A stretch of DNA of 38,164 bases. Source: Myxococcota bacterium (GTDB lineage: Bacteria > Myxococcota_A > UBA9160 > UBA4427). The notes under the pieces are model-generated. The model worked only from the letters and a program-made list of their open reading frames with translations. It made no database searches and was not told the DNA's origin. Position numbers and translations under genes: made by a program. The stretch covers positions 1-38,164 of the forward strand of contig JAPKBZ010000040.1 of NCBI GenBank assembly GCA_028823175.1, in the 5' to 3' direction. Below, in pieces: positions 1 to 11,736 of this stretch (position 1 is its first letter; each line of letters opens with the position of its first letter).

Positions 1-56
1 GTTTCGTTCTATTCGTTTCGCTCTATTTGTTTCGCTCTATTTGTTTCGGACTGCTT
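1..56. repeat. 14-bp tandem repeat, about four copies
   Basis: Four consecutive 14-bp units begin GTTTCG at positions 1, 15, 29 and 43. Units two and three are identical (GTTTCGCTCTATTT), the first differs at two positions and the last is degenerate. The repeat lies just downstream of the atpZ stop codon and may continue beyond the window edge. No function is evident. Confidence 0.8.
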
Positions 57-89
57 CGTTCCATCCGGCTCCGATGATTTCGCCGGTTT

Positions 90-332
90 TTATTCTGGCC
101 TCATCCGAACCAGTCGCAGGATGAAAGCGCCGAAACCTACGGCCACGCCGATGTAGAGCCCAGCGGGCTCGGTTCCCCATTGCTGATCTGCGAGATAACC
201 CAGGCCGCTTCCGATGGGAATCGCCAAGGCGGCTTCAACGGCGCCCTGGTACCCGGCTCCCATGCCGCGCTTGTCCGGCTCTTCACCGCGACCGTTCGAC
301 TCGCTCGCCTTTTTGGGTTCGCCTTTTTCCAT
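90..332 (-). CDS. atpZ: AtpZ/AtpI-family ATP synthase accessory membrane protein
   Basis: An 80-residue protein with a charged, hydrophilic N-terminus (about residues 1-25) and two predicted membrane helices forming a hairpin. The first is rich in small residues (GAVEAALAIPIGSGLGYLAD) and the second ends in FILRLVRM. This matches the AtpZ/AtpI-type family, small inner-membrane proteins encoded beside F-type ATP synthase genes and linked to c-ring assembly or Mg2+/Ca2+ supply. It follows hemL on the same strand. In several deltaproteobacteria, hemL and atpZ precede the F0 genes atpB and atpE, so the missing a and c subunits may lie just beyond the left edge; that is inference. The stop is TAA at 90-92. 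Confidence 0.75.
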   Translation of the reverse strand: MEKGEPKKASESNGRGEEPDKRGMGAGYQGAVEAALAIPIGSGLGYLADQQWGTEPAGLYIGVAVGFGAFILRLVRMRPE

Positions 333-597
333 TCTGGGTTCTCAGTGTTGGCTCGTTCTCCAGGCTCTCTCGTGTTCCCGGTTCAACCGCGGCGCATGCG
401 CGGCACTCTCCAAGGCCCGCTCAAAGAGTGACTCCCACCCTGAAGCGGACCCAAATCATCGTCCCTCTAGGAACCTTGATCAAAACGGGAGGAGACCACC
501 GCCGCCAAGCCCCAGGAGCCCATTTCACCCGATGCCGTGGCAATTCCCGCAGCATCCCGTGAAACGGCGCGCAGCATAGCCGACCACGGGGGGGGGC

Positions 598-1941
598 TCA
601 ACGGATCCGGGCAACGGCCCGCAAGGCCTCGCGAGCGACCTCCAGGGTCTGGGCGATATCCGCCCGGCGATGGGCCAGGGACACGAAACCCGCCTCGTAG
701 GCCGAAGGGGCCAGGTTGATGCCACCGTCCAACATACGGTCAAAAAAGCGTCGAAAGCGAGCCTCGTGGTTCTGCTGGGCATCGGCGAAACACGCGATGG
801 GGCCCGGATGGAAGGAAAACCCGAACATTCCGCCCACCGAAGCCGTTGTGAGCTCCACGCCGGCTTCGTCTGCCGCAGACTGCAGGCCCTCGGCCAGGCT
901 GCGGGAGCGCTCGGTGAGCTGCTCGTAGGCCCCGGGCTTTTCGAGCTGCTCGAGGGTCGCGAGACCCGCTGCCATGGCGAGGGGATTTCCCGAAAGCGTA
1001 CCCGCCTGGTAGATATCTCCGGCCGGGGCGATTCTCCGCATCAAATCGTTGCGCCCCCCGTAAGCGGCCGCAGGCATTCCGCCGCCGACAACTTTTCCCA
1101 GGCAGGTCAGGTCAGGCCGCACACCGTAGAGACCCTGGGCACTCCCCGGGCCGACGCGAAAGCCCGTCATCACCTCGTCGAAGATCAACACGGCCCCCTC
1201 TGCATCGCACAGGGAGCGCAGGCCCTCGAGAAATCCTGGCTGCGGTGGAACGCAGCCCATATTGCCCGCAACCGGCTCGACGATGATGCACGCAATCTCC
1301 CCGGGCCAGCGGGCAAAAGCCTGGGCCGCAGCCTCGAGGTCGTTGTAGGGGGCCTGAACCGTCAGTTCCGCCATGGCGGCGGGTACGCCCGGAGACCCCG
1401 GGATTCCCAGAGTCGCCACTCCGCTTCCGGCGCCCACCAGAAGCCCGTCCGAGTGGCCGTGATAACAGCCCTCGAACTTGAGCACGCGGTCCCGCCCGGT
1501 ATAGCCCCGGGCCAACCGAATGGCGCTCATGGTGGCTTCCGTCCCCGAGGACACCATGCGCACCTTCTTCACCGAAGGGAGAGCGCGACAGATCGCCTCG
1601 GCCAGGCGTGTCTCGATCTCGGTAGGAGCGCCGAAACTCGTCCCCTCGCGCATGGTTTCTCGGATGGCCCTGAGCACCACCGGGTGGGCATGCCCGAGAA
1701 TAAGCGGCCCCCAGGAGCCCACGTAATCGATGTACTCGTTTCCATCGACATCCCAGATGCGAGCGCCCTTGCCCCGCTTGATAAAGAGCGGGCTTCCGCC
1801 CACCGAGCCGAAGGCGCGAACCGGACTGTTCACGCCGCCCGGAATCGAGCGCTTGGCCGCGGCAAAGGCTTCCCGCGAGGCCGACCGCTTCCCCCCCGCC
1901 TTCGCTTTCTTTCTCGACGCCAGAACTCTCTCCCTATCCAC
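598..1941 (-). CDS. hemL: Glutamate-1-semialdehyde 2,1-aminomutase
   Basis: A 447-residue fold-type I PLP enzyme that converts glutamate-1-semialdehyde to 5-aminolevulinate in the C5 route to haem and cobalamin. Family hallmarks are visible: the N-terminal [12 protein letters not shown] segment, [18 protein letters not shown], the [16 protein letters not shown] cofactor-phosphate region, [10 protein letters not shown], the FDEVMTGFR aspartate that holds the pyridine nitrogen, and the Schiff-base lysine in [10 protein letters not shown]. The start used is GTG at 1941, which gives an unusual basic extension of about 20 residues ([11 protein letters not shown]) before the conserved region. The true start could be internal, since no clear ribosome-binding site precedes GTG. 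It lies 73 bp downstream of gyrA. Confidence 0.95.
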   Translation of the reverse strand: MDRERVLASRKKAKAGGKRSASREAFAAAKRSIPGGVNSPVRAFGSVGGSPLFIKRGKGARIWDVDGNEYIDYVGSWGPLILGHAHPVVLRAIRETMREGTSFGAPTEIETRLAEAICRALPSVKKVRMVSSGTEATMSAIRLARGYTGRDRVLKFEGCYHGHSDGLLVGAGSGVATLGIPGSPGVPAAMAELTVQAPYNDLEAAAQAFARWPGEIACIIVEPVAGNMGCVPPQPGFLEGLRSLCDAEGAVLIFDEVMTGFRVGPGSAQGLYGVRPDLTCLGKVVGGGMPAAAYGGRNDLMRRIAPAGDIYQAGTLSGNPLAMAAGLATLEQLEKPGAYEQLTERSRSLAEGLQSAADEAGVELTTASVGGMFGFSFHPGPIACFADAQQNHEARFRRFFDRMLDGGINLAPSAYEAGFVSLAHRRADIAQTLEVAREALRAVARIR

Positions 1942-1964
1942 GATCCGCGGCTCGGTCGACCCCC

Positions 1965-2020
1965 AGCGCTACAACCACAAGCGTTGGGACCCAAAGCGCT
2001 AGGACCCCGTGCGACTAGGC
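1965..2020. repeat. Degenerate 15-bp tandem repeat between gyrA and hemL
   Basis: Three to four imperfect 15-bp units start at 1965, 1980, 1995 and 2010 with the pattern AGCG(C/T)T(A/G)GGACCC. They span the short gyrA-hemL gap and run into the last codons of gyrA (stop TAG read from 2015-2017). The unit length matches other tandem repeats in this window. Confidence 0.6.
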
Positions 2021-4543
2021 GCTTTCTCCGGTCTCTTCTTCGTTCTCCGGCGGGCCTTCAGCACCCGCCGCATCGGCTTCCGCCAGGCGGGCAAGGGCGA
2101 CGATTTTCTCATCGGGCGAAAGCTTCATGACGCGAACACCCTGGGTCGCGCGACCCATCACCGAGATGCCAGCCACCGGACAACGAAGCATCTTGCCCGC
2201 GTCGGTAATCAACATCACGTGATCTCCCTCCTCGACCTCGGCCACCCCAACCACCTCGCCGTTGCGCGCGGTGGCCTTGATGTTGATGATCCCCTGGCCT
2301 CCCCGGCGTTGGACACGATAGTCCTCGAGGCGGGTACGCTTCCCGTACCCATTGGCCGTAAGCGTGAGAATCGTGGTTCCGGGTGTGACAACCTTCATCC
2401 CCACCACGGAATCGCCCCTACGTAGGGCGATGCCGCGAACCCCCACTGCCGTGCGACCCATGGCGCGGATATCGGCTTCCTCGAAGAGGATCGACTTCCC
2501 GCTCCGGCTCGCCACAAGAACCGAACTCCCCGAATCACAGCGCTCGGCCGCAATCAACTCGTCGCCTTCGGTCAGCCCCACGGCGATGATCCCGCCGCGC
2601 CGAGGGTTCGCGTAGGCACTGAGCGCCGTCTTCTTGACGACACCGTTCCGAGTACAGAGGACGACCGAGTTTCCCTCCCCGATATCGCTGAAGCTGCGAA
2701 CAGGGAGCATCGTCTGAACTTGCTCGCCCTCCGCCAGTTGCAGGGTGTTGACGATCGCCTTCCCCTTGGCGGTTCGACCGAGTTGCGGCAGGGCGTGAAC
2801 CTTCAGCCAATGCAGCCGGCCCCGGTTGGTAAAGAAGAGCAAATAGGCATGAGTCGAAGCGACGGCGAGGTGGCGAACGAAATCTTCGCTGCGAGTCTCC
2901 ATTCCCCGCGCGCCCTTGCCCCCTCGTCTCTGCGCTCGGTAGAGGGTCAGCGGGTTCCGCTTGATGTATCCGAGGTGGGACAGAGTCACCACCATGTCCT
3001 CTTCGACAATCAGATCTTCGTTTGTAATTCCATCGACGGCTTCCACGATTTGAGTGCGGCGCTCGTCACCGAAACGCTCGACCACTTCGCGTACTTCGTC
3101 GATCACGACCTTGAGGATCCGTGAGTCGCTCCCGAGCAGGTCCTTAAGATCTGCGATCTTTTCCTTCAAGACCGCGAGTTCCTCAATGATCTTCTGGCGC
3201 TCCATCGCGGTAAGCGCACGAAGTCGCATCTCGAGGATCGCCTGAGCCTGGCGCTGGGACAACTCGAAGCGCTCTATCAATTGCTCGCGCGCACTGGCCG
3301 TATCTGGCGAGGCCCGGATCAGGGCGATGATCTCGTCCAGATTTTCCAGGGCGACCATGAAGCCTTCGAGAATATGGGCGCGCTCTTCCGCGCGAGCCAG
3401 GTCATAAATCGCCCGGCGTATTACGACCTCCTTGCGGAAATCCAGAAAATGGCGGAACGCCTGCTTCATCGAGAGCGTCTGCGGGCGGCCGTTCACCAGA
3501 GCGAGGAGATTGACGGCAAAAGTCGTCTGGAGGGGGGTCATCTTGTAGAGCTGGTTGAGGATGATGTCCTCAGACGCATCTCGTCTCAGCTCGATAACGA
3601 CCCGCATCCCTTCGCGATTCGATTCGTCGCGCAGGTCGGTAATCCCCTGAATGCGCCCGTCGCGAACGAGATCGGCCATGCGTTCGAGGAGCAACGACTT
3701 GTTGACCTGATAGGGAATCTCCGAAACAACGATCCGCATCCCGCGCTTGGTCTCTTCAAAACCTGCCTTGGCCCGGAGCGTCAAGTGCCCGCGGCCCGTT
3801 GCGAAATAATTGCGTACGCCCTCGGTGCCGCAGAGCTGGGCCCCGGTGGGGAAATCCGGCCCGGGCATCTTTTCAAGCAGGTCATCGAGGGTGCAGTCGG
3901 GGTTGGTGGCCTCGAGAATCAATGCATCAGTAAGTTCGACCAGATTATGAGGAGGGATATTCGTCGCCATGCCGACGGCAATCCCCGAAGAGCCGTTCGC
4001 GAGCAGGTTCGGAAAGCGCGCGGGCAATACCACGGGCTCTTGCATCTGGCCGTCGAAGTTCGCCGCGAAATCGACGGTTTCCTTATCGATATCCGCAAGC
4101 ATTTCCTCGGCGAGAGAGCCGAGGCGGGCCTCCGTATAGCGATAAGCGGCTGCCGAGTCTCCGTCGATTGAACCGAAATTTCCCTGGCCATCGATGAGCG
4201 GGTAACGCAGCGAGAAATCCTGGGCCATGCGAACCATGGCCTCGTAAACCGCGCTGTCGCCGTGCGGGTGATAATGCTTGAGTACCTCGCCGACGACACC
4301 CACCGATTTTTTGTGGGGGCGACTCGGAAGCATCCCCTCCTGGTTCATCGCGTAGAGGATCCGGCGATGAACCGGTTTCAAACCGTCGCGGACGTCGGGG
4401 AGCGCGCGGCTGATGATGACGGACATCGAGTACGCAAGAAACGAGCTGCGGACTTCGTCCTCGATATTGATGCCGTCAACAGAGCCGCCGGGAGGCTCTT
4501 CGGGAATATTTTGAGGTCCACCCTCGGTGGGTTCGTCAGCCAT
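2015..4543 (-). CDS. gyrA: DNA gyrase subunit A
   Basis: An 842-residue breakage-reunion subunit of gyrase; with GyrB it introduces negative supercoils using ATP. The catalytic tyrosine is Y136 within [10 protein letters not shown], preceded by R135. The quinolone-determining region reads [11 protein letters not shown], with S97 (equivalent to E. coli S83) and E101 (equivalent to D87), so both positions look wild type. The C-terminal beta-pinwheel contains the GyrA box QRRGGKG, which supports gyrase rather than topoisomerase IV, and a second related motif QRRGGQG nearer the end. An acidic, proline-rich N-terminal extension of about 22 residues precedes the conserved start. gyrA follows gyrB with an 8-bp gap, so the two are surely co-transcribed. 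Confidence 0.98.
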   Translation of the reverse strand: MADEPTEGGPQNIPEEPPGGSVDGINIEDEVRSSFLAYSMSVIISRALPDVRDGLKPVHRRILYAMNQEGMLPSRPHKKSVGVVGEVLKHYHPHGDSAVYEAMVRMAQDFSLRYPLIDGQGNFGSIDGDSAAAYRYTEARLGSLAEEMLADIDKETVDFAANFDGQMQEPVVLPARFPNLLANGSSGIAVGMATNIPPHNLVELTDALILEATNPDCTLDDLLEKMPGPDFPTGAQLCGTEGVRNYFATGRGHLTLRAKAGFEETKRGMRIVVSEIPYQVNKSLLLERMADLVRDGRIQGITDLRDESNREGMRVVIELRRDASEDIILNQLYKMTPLQTTFAVNLLALVNGRPQTLSMKQAFRHFLDFRKEVVIRRAIYDLARAEERAHILEGFMVALENLDEIIALIRASPDTASAREQLIERFELSQRQAQAILEMRLRALTAMERQKIIEELAVLKEKIADLKDLLGSDSRILKVVIDEVREVVERFGDERRTQIVEAVDGITNEDLIVEEDMVVTLSHLGYIKRNPLTLYRAQRRGGKGARGMETRSEDFVRHLAVASTHAYLLFFTNRGRLHWLKVHALPQLGRTAKGKAIVNTLQLAEGEQVQTMLPVRSFSDIGEGNSVVLCTRNGVVKKTALSAYANPRRGGIIAVGLTEGDELIAAERCDSGSSVLVASRSGKSILFEEADIRAMGRTAVGVRGIALRRGDSVVGMKVVTPGTTILTLTANGYGKRTRLEDYRVQRRGGQGIINIKATARNGEVVGVAEVEEGDHVMLITDAGKMLRCPVAGISVMGRATQGVRVMKLSPDEKIVALARLAEADAAGAEGPPENEEETGESA

Positions 4544-4551
4544 GGTCTTTC

Positions 4552-7446
<2,895 letters not shown>

Positions 7447-8571
7447 TCAGATCCGCATCGGCATCACCACCGCCAAAGAGTCTTCGTCGTTCGTCGGGAC
7501 GAGTAACGCCGGGGACAGATCTCCCTGGATCCCGAGGCGAACTTCCTTGCTGTGAAGCGAGTTCAGAGCATCGAGGACATAGCGAGCGTTGAAACCGATG
7601 GAGAGCGTTTCGCCGGCATAATCAACGTCGATTTCATCCCGAGCATCCCCTAGGTCGGGGTTATTCGAGGTGACGACGGCCTCGCCATTGCTGATTTCGA
7701 GCTTGACTGCCCGGCTGCGCTCGGAGGAGAGCAGCACCACTCGCCGTAGCGCTTGGGTCAGACGCTCGGTATTCATCACGAGTTGAACACCGGGCTCCGA
7801 GGGGATGACCTGTTGGTAGTTGGGAAATTCGCCCTCGATCAATCGCATGACCAGGGTGACGTCTCCCTTTCTAGCCATGCCATTATTGCCCTCGAAGGCG
7901 AGTTCGACTTCGGTCGCGTCATCTTCATCGAGGAGCCTCTTGAGCTCCGCGAGGCCCTTTCGTGGTATAATCACCCCGCCCTTGAGGCCGTCGGCCGTCG
8001 CCGGGATCGCTCGATCGACCATCGCGAGTCGGTGCCCATCGGTCGCCACCATCCGCAATTTGGCCTGCTCGTCCTGAACCTCGAAATAGACCCCATTCAG
8101 GTTGTAACGGGTCTCATCGACCGAGGAGGCGTACATCGTCCGTTCGATCATGCCCGAAAGGATTTCGGCGGGCAGGGTGACCGGGTTTTCCGGAGAGAAC
8201 TCGGGAAGGGAGGGATATTCCTCGGCGGCGGTGCCCGCCAGGGTAAAATGGGCTCGGCCGCAGCGGATGTCCAGGTAGGAGTTGGGGGTGGCCTCAAGCT
8301 GTACCTTCTCATCGGGGAGCTCTCGGGCGATCTCGAAAAACTTTTTGGCGGCCACGGTCAGAGACCCGGGTTTGCTGACCTCGACCGGCTGGATAGCCCG
8401 AATTCCCACCTCGAGATCCGTGGCCGAGAATTGGAGCGTTCCCCGGTCCCCATCCTGGGTCGCGTCGAGCAAAACGTTGGCCAGAATGGGCATGGAGTTC
8501 CGTTTTTCGACGATTGCCTGAAGTCGGCCAAGCGCCTTCAGCAGTTCGGATTTTTCGATGGTGAGTTTCAT
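7447..8571 (-). CDS. dnaN: DNA polymerase III sliding clamp (beta subunit)
   Basis: A 374-residue clamp protein that forms a ring around DNA and tethers polymerase and repair factors. Three-domain beta-clamp features are visible: N-terminal MKLTIEKSELLKAL, the central KLRMVATDGHRLA motif of domain two, and the canonical C-terminal end VVMPMRI that forms part of the peptide-binding pocket. Length is usual for the family. A GAGG ribosome-binding motif sits about 8 bp before ATG. It faces an AT-rich region upstream, and dnaA, its usual neighbour, is not there. Confidence 0.98.
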   Translation of the reverse strand: MKLTIEKSELLKALGRLQAIVEKRNSMPILANVLLDATQDGDRGTLQFSATDLEVGIRAIQPVEVSKPGSLTVAAKKFFEIARELPDEKVQLEATPNSYLDIRCGRAHFTLAGTAAEEYPSLPEFSPENPVTLPAEILSGMIERTMYASSVDETRYNLNGVYFEVQDEQAKLRMVATDGHRLAMVDRAIPATADGLKGGVIIPRKGLAELKRLLDEDDATEVELAFEGNNGMARKGDVTLVMRLIEGEFPNYQQVIPSEPGVQLVMNTERLTQALRRVVLLSSERSRAVKLEISNGEAVVTSNNPDLGDARDEIDVDYAGETLSIGFNARYVLDALNSLHSKEVRLGIQGDLSPALLVPTNDEDSLAVVMPMRI

Positions 8572-8641
8572 CTCTCGACCTCTTCTCTGTTTTTTAGATT
8601 TTTTTAAAGAATAGTGGTCTTAATAGTCAGCAAGAAAGCGG

Positions 8642-8670
8642 ATAAAAACTACTTAAGTATCTGTTTTTAT
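8642..8670. repeat. AT-rich nested inverted repeat upstream of dnaN
   Basis: Perfect 8-bp arms ATAAAAAC (8642-8649) and GTTTTTAT (8663-8670) flank a perfect 10-bp palindrome, TACTTAAGTA (8650-8659). It lies about 70-100 bp upstream of the dnaN start. It could be an operator, a cruciform-forming element of an unwinding region, or a transcription stop; the sequence alone does not decide. Confidence 0.6.
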
Positions 8671-8746
8671 AGGACTTTCTTGTTTGTCAGAGAGATGTCG
8701 ATTCCTCTCGGGGGGTTTTTTTCGAACGGTGCGTTGGGACAAAAGA

Positions 8747-8780
8747 GCAAAGCTTTGTTCAAGCTTACCATGAGCTTTGC
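8747..8780. repeat. Inverted repeat around a HindIII-like palindrome
   Basis: Arms GCAAAGCT (8747-8754) and AGCTTTGC (8773-8780) are separated by 18 bp. The left arm overlaps the perfect palindrome CAAAGCTTTG (8748-8757). This is in the dnaN-rpmH gap. It may be an operator or structural element; no function can be assigned. Confidence 0.45.
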
Positions 8781-9119
8781 AGAGAGTGAACACGCTCGGA
8801 AGACCTTTTGACCCCCCTGGATGATCGAAGGAAAGATAGGGGGATTGGCAAGCATCGAGGTGGGTGGCTAGGATCCGCCTCCTTCGGAGCCGCGGGTTTG
8901 GTTTTCGTAGGATGTCATTTGGATCATTGGGGTGGCGAGTTTTGCGCGCCCCCGATGTCTGCCACGGCGGCCCGCCGCGAGTTAGGTCAGAACCAGGCGA
9001 ATTAAGAGTAGATCAATTTGGAATTAGTGTGTGGATAGCGGAGCTCGCCAGGGGCGGGTTCAAGTCGTTCACCGCGTTGCGCCCGTCGGGCCAACCCTCG
9101 AAACGAAAGTTTCTTAATC

Positions 9120-9269
9120 ATGAAGAGAACGTATCAGCCGAGTCGCATTAAGCGACTCCGGAAGCACGGATTCCGGGAACGTATGAAGACCCGTGCGGGT
9201 CGAGCGATTTTGAAGCGTCGACGGGCCAAGGGGCGTAAGCGTCTGGCAGTCACCGTCGCGTCCAAATAG
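9120..9269 (+). CDS. rpmH: 50S ribosomal protein L34
   Basis: A 49-residue, highly basic protein beginning [18 protein letters not shown] and ending in a run of Arg/Lys followed by LAVTVASK, the unmistakable L34 pattern. It is a structural protein of the large ribosomal subunit. It starts the conserved rpmH-rnpA-yidD-yidC-jag cluster, with rnpA following after 2 bp. The ribosome-binding site is weak (AAGTTTCTTAATC before ATG). Confidence 0.97.
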   Translation: MKRTYQPSRIKRLRKHGFRERMKTRAGRAILKRRRAKGRKRLAVTVASK

Positions 9270-9271
9270 TC

Positions 9272-9652
9272 GTGGTTCCCGAGACCGGCCGCTTCGCGCG
9301 GGCGGACCGATTGCGAGACTCCCGGGATTTCAACCGGATCTCTCGCAGCGGACAACGCGTGGCGAGCAGCGAATTCGTGCTGTTGGCGACGGCGGGTGAA
9401 GCTGCGGAGAGTAGGCGTCTTGGGATCAGTGTCAGCCGCAAGGTTGGAAACGCGGTGGTGCGCAACCGGATCAAGCGAGGCGTTCGCGACTGGTTTCGCC
9501 GTCAACGGGGGCTGTTGCCGGAGTCCTTGGACCTCGTGGTGATCGCACGCCCCAAGGCGAAGCGATTGAACGGCGGGGCCGCCATCGACCTGGCCCTTGA
9601 AAAAACATGGGCGCGGGCAAAGAGGCAATGGAAGACACCTTTCCAACGATAG
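9272..9652 (+). CDS. rnpA: Ribonuclease P protein component
   Basis: A 126-residue basic protein that assists the RNase P RNA in maturing the 5' ends of tRNAs. The conserved RNR region reads [20 protein letters not shown] (about residues 57-76), and the N-terminal [17 protein letters not shown] matches the family pattern RLxxxxDF. The start is GTG at 9272, 2 bp after the rpmH stop. The 3' end overlaps the proposed yidD start. Confidence 0.95.
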   Translation: MVPETGRFARADRLRDSRDFNRISRSGQRVASSEFVLLATAGEAAESRRLGISVSRKVGNAVVRNRIKRGVRDWFRRQRGLLPESLDLVVIARPKAKRLNGGAAIDLALEKTWARAKRQWKTPFQR

Positions 9653-9951
9653 AGCGGCCAACGATAGAGCGGCCAACGACAGAGCGGGCAAGCGCGGTGG
9701 AGCGCCCCGCCTCGGCGGTCGAGGCTCTGAGTCCGGCGGCTCGCTGGCTTGTGGCCACGCTGAAGTTTTGGCATCGGTGGCTGTCTCCCTGGCTGGGTCC
9801 CGCCTGCCGTTTCGAGCCCAGTTGCTCTTGCTATGCCGCGGAGGCCGTCGAGGTGCACGGTCCGATCCGTGGCCTGTGGCTCGGTGCCCGCCGACTTGGG
9901 CGCTGTCATCCCTTCAACCCCGGTGGTTACGACCCGGTTTCTCGAGGCTGA
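9607..9951 (+). CDS. yidD: Membrane protein insertion efficiency factor YidD
   Basis: A 114-residue protein whose C-terminal part carries the YidD signature: [32 protein letters not shown], and [14 protein letters not shown]. YidD is a small membrane-associated factor that helps YidC insert proteins. The first 35 or so residues are not conserved and contain a tandem [13 protein letters not shown] stretch encoded by a 15-bp DNA repeat. Possible starts are ATG 9607, which overlaps rnpA by 46 bp, and ATG 9628; neither has a clear ribosome-binding site. yidC begins 3 bp after the stop. Confidence 0.92.
   Translation: MGAGKEAMEDTFPTIERPTIERPTTERASAVERPASAVEALSPAARWLVATLKFWHRWLSPWLGPACRFEPSCSCYAAEAVEVHGPIRGLWLGARRLGRCHPFNPGGYDPVSRG
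9643..9687. repeat. 15-bp tandem repeat, three copies, inside yidD
   Basis: Units CCAACGATAGAGCGG at 9643-9657 and 9658-9672 are identical; the third (9673-9687) differs by one base. They encode a threefold [10 protein letters not shown] stretch in the poorly conserved N-terminus of YidD and overlap the last rnpA codons. Because the period is a multiple of three, copy-number changes stay in frame. Confidence 0.85.
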
Positions 9952-9954
9952 TTC

Positions 9955-11691
9955 TTGGACCGAAACCTACTTCTGGCATTCGCCCTATCGATGGCCGTTT
10001 TCTCGGGCTGGCTCGCCTGGCAAGAGGAAGTGCGCGGACCCGAAAGGCGCGCGGCCGCAGAGCGAGCTGAGGCCAAGGCCGAGATCGTCGAGGCGAGGCA
10101 GGAGTTCGAGTTCAAAGAGAGTGGAGAGAGCGACGAGAGCGAATCGGGCACGAGCGAACGCGTTCGCAAAGGATCGGATAGCCGTCGCGAGGCGGCTTCG
10201 GCGCCGATTTTGCCGGGCGATACCCAAGCGGTTGCGGCTTGGACGGGCTTTCTTGAGTCCGAGACTGTACGGGTAGAGTTGACCAACCGCGGGGGTCTTC
10301 TCGAGGACTGGCGGATCAAGGACTATTACGAGACGCCCCGGGGCGAGGTACACGTCGACCTCATCGACCTGCCGAGATCCGCGCCGGGTTTCCTAGCGAC
10401 GCCCCTCGACGATCTCGGTTATGGAGATCTGGGGGACGCGCTTTACGCCGTGGAAAGTGCGAACGCTTCCGAGGTTGTCTTCGTGCTTCAGCGCGGCGGG
10501 ATCGAGGTACGGAAGACCTATCAGCAGCCGAGCGACGGCTATGCGATGAACGTGGCGATCGAGATTCATAACGGTACAACGGCGTCCATCGACCCCGAGC
10601 TGAGTTTGCTCGTCCCCCTGGCGGCGAACGACCGCCCGGATTATCGAGAGGCCTCCTTGGTGGCTCTGGCCCAAGGCGAGGTCGAGCGCGAACTGCTGGC
10701 TTCGGTGGGGGGCGGTGGCTTTTTCGGGGGTTTCTTCGGAGGCGACGAGGGGCCCTATTCAGCGAGTTCCGAGGTGCAGTGGGCGGGGATGGATCTGCAC
10801 TATTTCAGCGGAGTCGTGATCCCGTCGGATCCCGGGGCGACTTCGGTGGATTTTATGCCCATCGAACAGGGCAAGCTGGTGGCCACTCGGCTTTCGGCGC
10901 GAACGCCCCGGCTCGCCCCAGGCGAGCGCTTCGTCCACGAGTACGCGGTCTTCCTCGGGCCCAAGGAACCGGCTCTGCTGAGCGAGACCGGTTACGAGAT
11001 GAATAAAACGATCAGCCAGGGCTGGTCTTGGGTTGCCCCGCTGACCGCGTTCTTCGGCTGGGCCCTGCAGATGGTTCATCGCGTCATCCCCAACTATGGG
11101 CTCGCGATCATCGCCCTGACGATCATGGTGCGGCTGGCGACCTGGCCGATTATGGCCCGCCAGATGAAGTCCTCGGAGCGGATGCGGGAGCTGATGCCGC
11201 GCATCAAGGAACTCCAGGAGAAATACAAAGACGACCGCCAGAAGCAGTCCGAAGAAACCTTCAAGCTCTATCGGGAGACAGGCGTCAACCCCCTCGGGGG
11301 ATGTTTGCCTATGGTTCTTCAACTACCCGTATTCATTGGTCTTTTTTACGCACTGCAAAGTTCGATCGATCTTCGCCATGCGCCTTTTATGCTCTGGATC
11401 AACGATTTGTCCGCGCCGGCGACGCTCTTCACCCTTCCTGGGGTCGACTTGCCCGTGCGCCTGCTTCCTATCTTCATGGCGGCTTCCATGTTCGGCCAGC
11501 AGAAGATGATGCCCCAGACGGGCATGGATCCGACCCAGGCCCGGATGATGCTGATCATGATGCCGGGCATGATGCTCTTCATCTCTTACACGTTTCCGTC
11601 CGGCCTGGTGCTTTATTGGCTGGTGAGCAACCTGCTCGGAATCGGGCACCAACTTCTGGTTCGTCGCAAGATGCAAGCGGCGGCCGCCTGA
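9955..11691 (+). CDS. yidC: Membrane protein insertase YidC
   Basis: A 578-residue Oxa1/YidC-type insertase that puts proteins into the inner membrane alone or with Sec. It has a first membrane helix at about residues 4-20, a charged, acidic linker (about 30-85), a large periplasmic domain, and the C-terminal five-helix insertase domain starting at about residue 355. Signatures include IPNYGLAIIALTIMVRL, MKELQEKYKDD-like cytoplasmic hairpin text, NPLGGCLPMVLQLPVFIGLFYAL, and the final FPSGLVLYWLVSNLLGIGHQ. A glycine/phenylalanine-rich loop (GGGGFFGGFFGGDEG) interrupts the periplasmic domain. Length suits the Gram-negative form. The start is TTG at 9955, just after yidD. Confidence 0.97.
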   Translation: MDRNLLLAFALSMAVFSGWLAWQEEVRGPERRAAAERAEAKAEIVEARQEFEFKESGESDESESGTSERVRKGSDSRREAASAPILPGDTQAVAAWTGFLESETVRVELTNRGGLLEDWRIKDYYETPRGEVHVDLIDLPRSAPGFLATPLDDLGYGDLGDALYAVESANASEVVFVLQRGGIEVRKTYQQPSDGYAMNVAIEIHNGTTASIDPELSLLVPLAANDRPDYREASLVALAQGEVERELLASVGGGGFFGGFFGGDEGPYSASSEVQWAGMDLHYFSGVVIPSDPGATSVDFMPIEQGKLVATRLSARTPRLAPGERFVHEYAVFLGPKEPALLSETGYEMNKTISQGWSWVAPLTAFFGWALQMVHRVIPNYGLAIIALTIMVRLATWPIMARQMKSSERMRELMPRIKELQEKYKDDRQKQSEETFKLYRETGVNPLGGCLPMVLQLPVFIGLFYALQSSIDLRHAPFMLWINDLSAPATLFTLPGVDLPVRLLPIFMAASMFGQQKMMPQTGMDPTQARMMLIMMPGMMLFISYTFPSGLVLYWLVSNLLGIGHQLLVRRKMQAAAA

Positions 11692-11736
11692 GCCATTGAG
11701 GCATTCCAATACCCCCCAAGCGAAAGAGGTTTCCCC

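Larger units (their letters stand above)
8572..9119. other. AT-rich divergent intergenic region (dnaN/rpmH), possible origin vicinity
   Basis: A 548-bp region between divergent dnaN and rpmH, the place where dnaA and oriC often lie. It is clearly more AT-rich at 8585-8730 than its surroundings. Only two DnaA-box-like 9-mers were found by eye: TGTGGATAG at 9030-9038 (one mismatch to TGTGGATAA) and AGCGGATAA at 8637-8645 (two mismatches). That is too few to call oriC. Inverted repeats at 8642-8670 and 8747-8780 are listed separately. No convincing protein is encoded here. Promoters for dnaN and rpmH must lie in this gap. Confidence 0.35.

Noticed and set aside
670-2130. 486-residue open frame antisense to hemL
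   Set aside because: It is a by-product of GC-rich codon bias opposite a certain hemL; the translation has no recognisable domain.
8614-8855. Two short overlapping frames in the dnaN-rpmH gap
   Set aside because: They are antisense to one another, have no good ribosome-binding site and no family resemblance.
8572-9119. Firm oriC call
   Set aside because: Only two imperfect DnaA-box-like 9-mers were found and dnaA is not adjacent. AT-richness and location alone are not enough.
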